Assembly: GCA_947494445.1 (NCBI GenBank)
Contig: CANLVD010000002.1
Coordinates: 434,001 to 498,000, forward strand
DNA: 64,000 nt
Reading direction: 5' to 3'
Source of the DNA: an uncultured Paracoccaceae bacterium
GTDB taxonomy: Bacteria > Pseudomonadota > Alphaproteobacteria > Rhodobacterales > Rhodobacteraceae
Shown here: positions 62,126-64,000 of the stretch, piece by piece
Layout: every line of letters starts with the position of its first letter
Numbering within the stretch: position 1 is the stretch's first letter
Translations under genes and position numbers: made by a program
Notes under the pieces: model-generated
Database searches by the model: none
What the model saw: only the letters and a program-made list of their open reading frames with translations
Told to the model about the DNA's origin: nothing

Positions 62126-63361
62126 TCAAGCAGCTTTGGTTCGTTGGTGGCGCACCAAATGGTTGGCCATGTCTTCTGCATCCTGCCCGACACCATCGAT
62201 CAGTGCGGATTTTCGACGTATCTGGAACGGCAGTCCCAGCACATAGAGACCCGGGCCAACGACCCCGTCCTTATGGCGCAACGCACCCTTTTGATCGAAG
62301 ATCGGCAGGCGGGCAAAACTGAAATCAGGACGATAGCCGGTGGCCCAGATCACCGTCTTGATGCGCCCCTTGGCGAGGTCCAGCAACAGGGGTGGATGGG
62401 TGGGTACAACGGTCGGCCCGTGATTTTGGGCGGCAGGCAGTCCTTCCAGACCCTGTGCTTCTGCCCAGACATCAAATGACCCGAGCAGCCGCCGCATCTT
62501 TAGATCGGACAAGACGCAGTGATTGGCCAATGAGCCCGAGAATTGCGCAACACCGTTTTGCAGACCGACAAGGCGCCCCGTTACGGTGGCGCCGCGGTCC
62601 TGAAGCAGGTTGAGGTCAAGAAACGGCAGGTTTGCATCGCCTACCAATTGCAGGGATGGCACCTTGCGGGCACGCAGCGGGTCATCGACTTCGGAAATAT
62701 GGGTATCAAGAACGCCAGTGCGGTCCATCCACCATTGAATGTCTCGTCCACGGTGGGATCGGGGTACGCGAATATGCGCACCAGCGGACAGCATCACGTC
62801 ATGGCCTGATGCCAGAAGTTTCGCGGCTATTTGCGTGCCGCTGGCCGATGCCCCCACAACCAGCACACCGCCGTGTGGGATTTGATCCGGTGATTTGTAG
62901 GACTGGGGTGTCAGTTGCGTAAGATGCTGAGGCAATTCTTCAGCCAAAGCCGGGACGTAAGCCTGACCGCAGGCCCCATTGGCAAAGATCACATGGTCAC
63001 AAATCCAATCGCCGCAATCTGTTGATACCCTGTAGCCAAACCCCTCCACGGTCACGCAGTTTACATTGGTCCGATCTTCGACGGGGGCTGCGATGGCGTG
63101 TGCGTAGTCACGCAGATAGTCATTTATTTCCGGCATCGACATGTAGCCGTCAGGATCCGTACCTGTATAGCAATGTCCTGGCAGACGGCTTTGCCAGTTC
63201 GGGGTGAGCAGTTTCAGACTATCCCACCGCTCTGTCGCCCAACTGTTGGCGATCTCTCCGCGTTCGATCACCACATGGGCAACCGAACGCTCGGAAAGAC
63301 ATTTGCTCATGGCGAGCCCGGCCTGACCGGCGCCAATAATGACGGTCTGAATGTGTTTCAT
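62126..63361 (-). CDS. FAD-dependent monooxygenase, paralogue of the 12.2-kb gene
   Basis: Start 63,361 (MKHIQTVIIG) is preferred for AAGGAAGG before it. The 411-residue protein has FAD motif I-I-G-A-G-Q-A-G and a variant second nucleotide motif V-V-G-A-S-A-S-G. It shares A-N-S-W/E-S-W-R, G-R-D-x-x-W-W and V-I-W-A-T-G-Y segments with the monooxygenase at 12,197. The two are paralogues in one window. It is flanked by two OsmC genes on the same strand. Confidence 0.87.
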   Translation of the reverse strand: MKHIQTVIIGAGQAGLAMSKCLSERSVAHVVIERGEIANSWATERWDSLKLLTPNWQSRLPGHCYTGTDPDGYMSMPEINDYLRDYAHAIAAPVEDRTNVNCVTVEGFGYRVSTDCGDWICDHVIFANGACGQAYVPALAEELPQHLTQLTPQSYKSPDQIPHGGVLVVGASASGTQIAAKLLASGHDVMLSAGAHIRVPRSHRGRDIQWWMDRTGVLDTHISEVDDPLRARKVPSLQLVGDANLPFLDLNLLQDRGATVTGRLVGLQNGVAQFSGSLANHCVLSDLKMRRLLGSFDVWAEAQGLEGLPAAQNHGPTVVPTHPPLLLDLAKGRIKTVIWATGYRPDFSFARLPIFDQKGALRHKDGVVGPGLYVLGLPFQIRRKSALIDGVGQDAEDMANHLVRHQRTKAA

Positions 63362-63386
63362 GACGCTCGCCCTTCCTTGTGCTCGG

Positions 63387-63950
63387 TTACGCCAGATCGA
63401 CGTGGACATTTGTCGGGTTGGTCAGCAGATCAAAGACTGCGGACCGTTTCTGGGACTGTGCAACCAACGCGCGGATGTCATCCTCAGACGCATCAGCATC
63501 GATCTCGAAGCGAACGCGAACCGAACCGAACCCGTTGCGGATGTCAGGATCCATGCCCAGAATGCCGCGCACATCGACATCGCCTGCCACATGAGCCTTC
63601 ACGGAGTTCAACTGAATGCCACGATGCTGGGCGACCGACGCGACACCGCCTGTCAGGCAGCTGGCAAGAGCTGAGAGGACGATTTCCGGCGGTGTCGGGG
63701 CAGTATCAGCAGCAGCGAAAACCGTCGGATGATCCGAGGAGATCGTGAAATTCTCATGCCGTGTGTGTTCTTGCCCAAGCCCGAAAAAGCCATTGATGTC
63801 ATTGCGGCTTTGCGTGCCTGTGACCCAGGAGCAGGTGCTGCGAAACGTAAAGGCTGCTGCCTCGGGTGCCTGCGCGAATGCTTCACGTGCACCCATCAGG
63901 GCCTCGGTGTTGACACCATTGCTTGCTTTGATTTCTGTCTGGATAGTCAT
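63387..63950 (-). CDS. OsmC/Ohr family protein (2)
   Basis: The 187-residue protein has AAAGGAAT before its ATG. It contains C-S-W-V-T-G near the middle and A-S-C-L-T-G-G-V near the C-terminal third, matching the two-cysteine OsmC family pattern (SALASCLTGGVASVAQH). It begins the operon with the FMO and the other OsmC gene. A peroxide or electrophile-handling role is likely. Confidence 0.85.
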   Translation of the reverse strand: MTIQTEIKASNGVNTEALMGAREAFAQAPEAAAFTFRSTCSWVTGTQSRNDINGFFGLGQEHTRHENFTISSDHPTVFAAADTAPTPPEIVLSALASCLTGGVASVAQHRGIQLNSVKAHVAGDVDVRGILGMDPDIRNGFGSVRVRFEIDADASEDDIRALVAQSQKRSAVFDLLTNPTNVHVDLA

Positions 63951-64000
63951 TGGGTATTCCTTTCTGATTGAAATGTGATGGATCGGGTTATTGGTCCGCT

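Overview
The window reads as chromosome of a marine alphaproteobacterium of the Roseobacter/Rhodobacteraceae type. This is inferred from gene content: stand-alone Rieske oxygenases, RidA, DUF1028, NMT1-type ABC uptake, a TctA-TctB fusion with a PrpF/GalD-like isomerase, a BCCT carrier with an MttB-like methyltransferase, CNNM proteins, and P4-type integrases next to AlpA regulators. No rRNA, tRNA or CRISPR array was found. No single genus can be fixed by eye.

Region 1 (1-11,556) is mobile DNA. Two P4-type tyrosine integrases point away from each other around a short GC-rich core at 3724-3740. The left element (1-3740, truncated by the window edge) carries integrase, an unknown protein, AlpA and an HUH-type Rep-like protein. 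The right element (3724-11,556, about 7.8 kb) is bounded by near-identical core sequences and by 12-bp-spaced TTGGGGGCA(T/C) repeats at both ends. It carries an integrase, an unknown protein, AlpA, an HTH/zinc-ribbon protein, a second tyrosine recombinase, and then AT-rich cargo of very small genes, two of which are paralogues. About 1.2 kb of non-coding, partly eroded DNA separates it from the next region.

Region 2 (12,197-25,193) is a one-strand catabolic cluster: flavin monooxygenase, two Rieske oxygenase alpha subunits, RidA, DUF1028, a LysR regulator, a decayed ArgE-like deacylase, a complete ABC importer, two amidohydrolases and an Asp/Glu/hydantoin racemase. Oxidation, imine clean-up, ring or amide hydrolysis and racemisation suggest degradation of a small N-heterocycle or cyclic amide. 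The substrate is not known.

Region 3 (26,263-27,360) is a single gene whose C-terminal two thirds is a tandem array of about 14 copies of a 15-residue unit, FMAKFPFGHIVPGHK. It is the most unusual protein in the window.

Region 4 (27,664-36,540) is a minus-strand run: an OmpR-type regulator and its histidine kinase (TctDE-like), TctC, a TctAB fusion, a PrpF/GalD isomerase, a universal stress protein and soluble transhydrogenase SthA. It fits sensing, uptake and isomerisation of a tricarboxylate. Next to it (36,827-39,448) are tandem CNNM/CorC genes, one intact and one with two frameshifts.

Region 5 (39,950-46,299) holds a large atypical patatin-like protein, a NarL-type response regulator, a periplasmic molybdopterin-fold protein and a hybrid histidine kinase.

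Region 6 (46,624-54,489) is a tightly coupled minus-strand operon: a GntR/FCD regulator with its own palindromic operator, a DapA-family lyase, aldehyde dehydrogenase, a non-pyrrolysine MttB-family methyltransferase, a DAO-type oxidase and a BCCT transporter. It probably imports and breaks down a methylated amine. Downstream lie an AraC remnant, a membrane protein, a CadC-like TPR regulator and a homocysteine S-methyltransferase.

Region 7 (58,760-63,950) has a secreted AOC-barrel-like protein, a di-haem peroxidase, a HxlR regulator, and an OsmC-monooxygenase-OsmC set. Its monooxygenase is a paralogue of the one that opens region 2.
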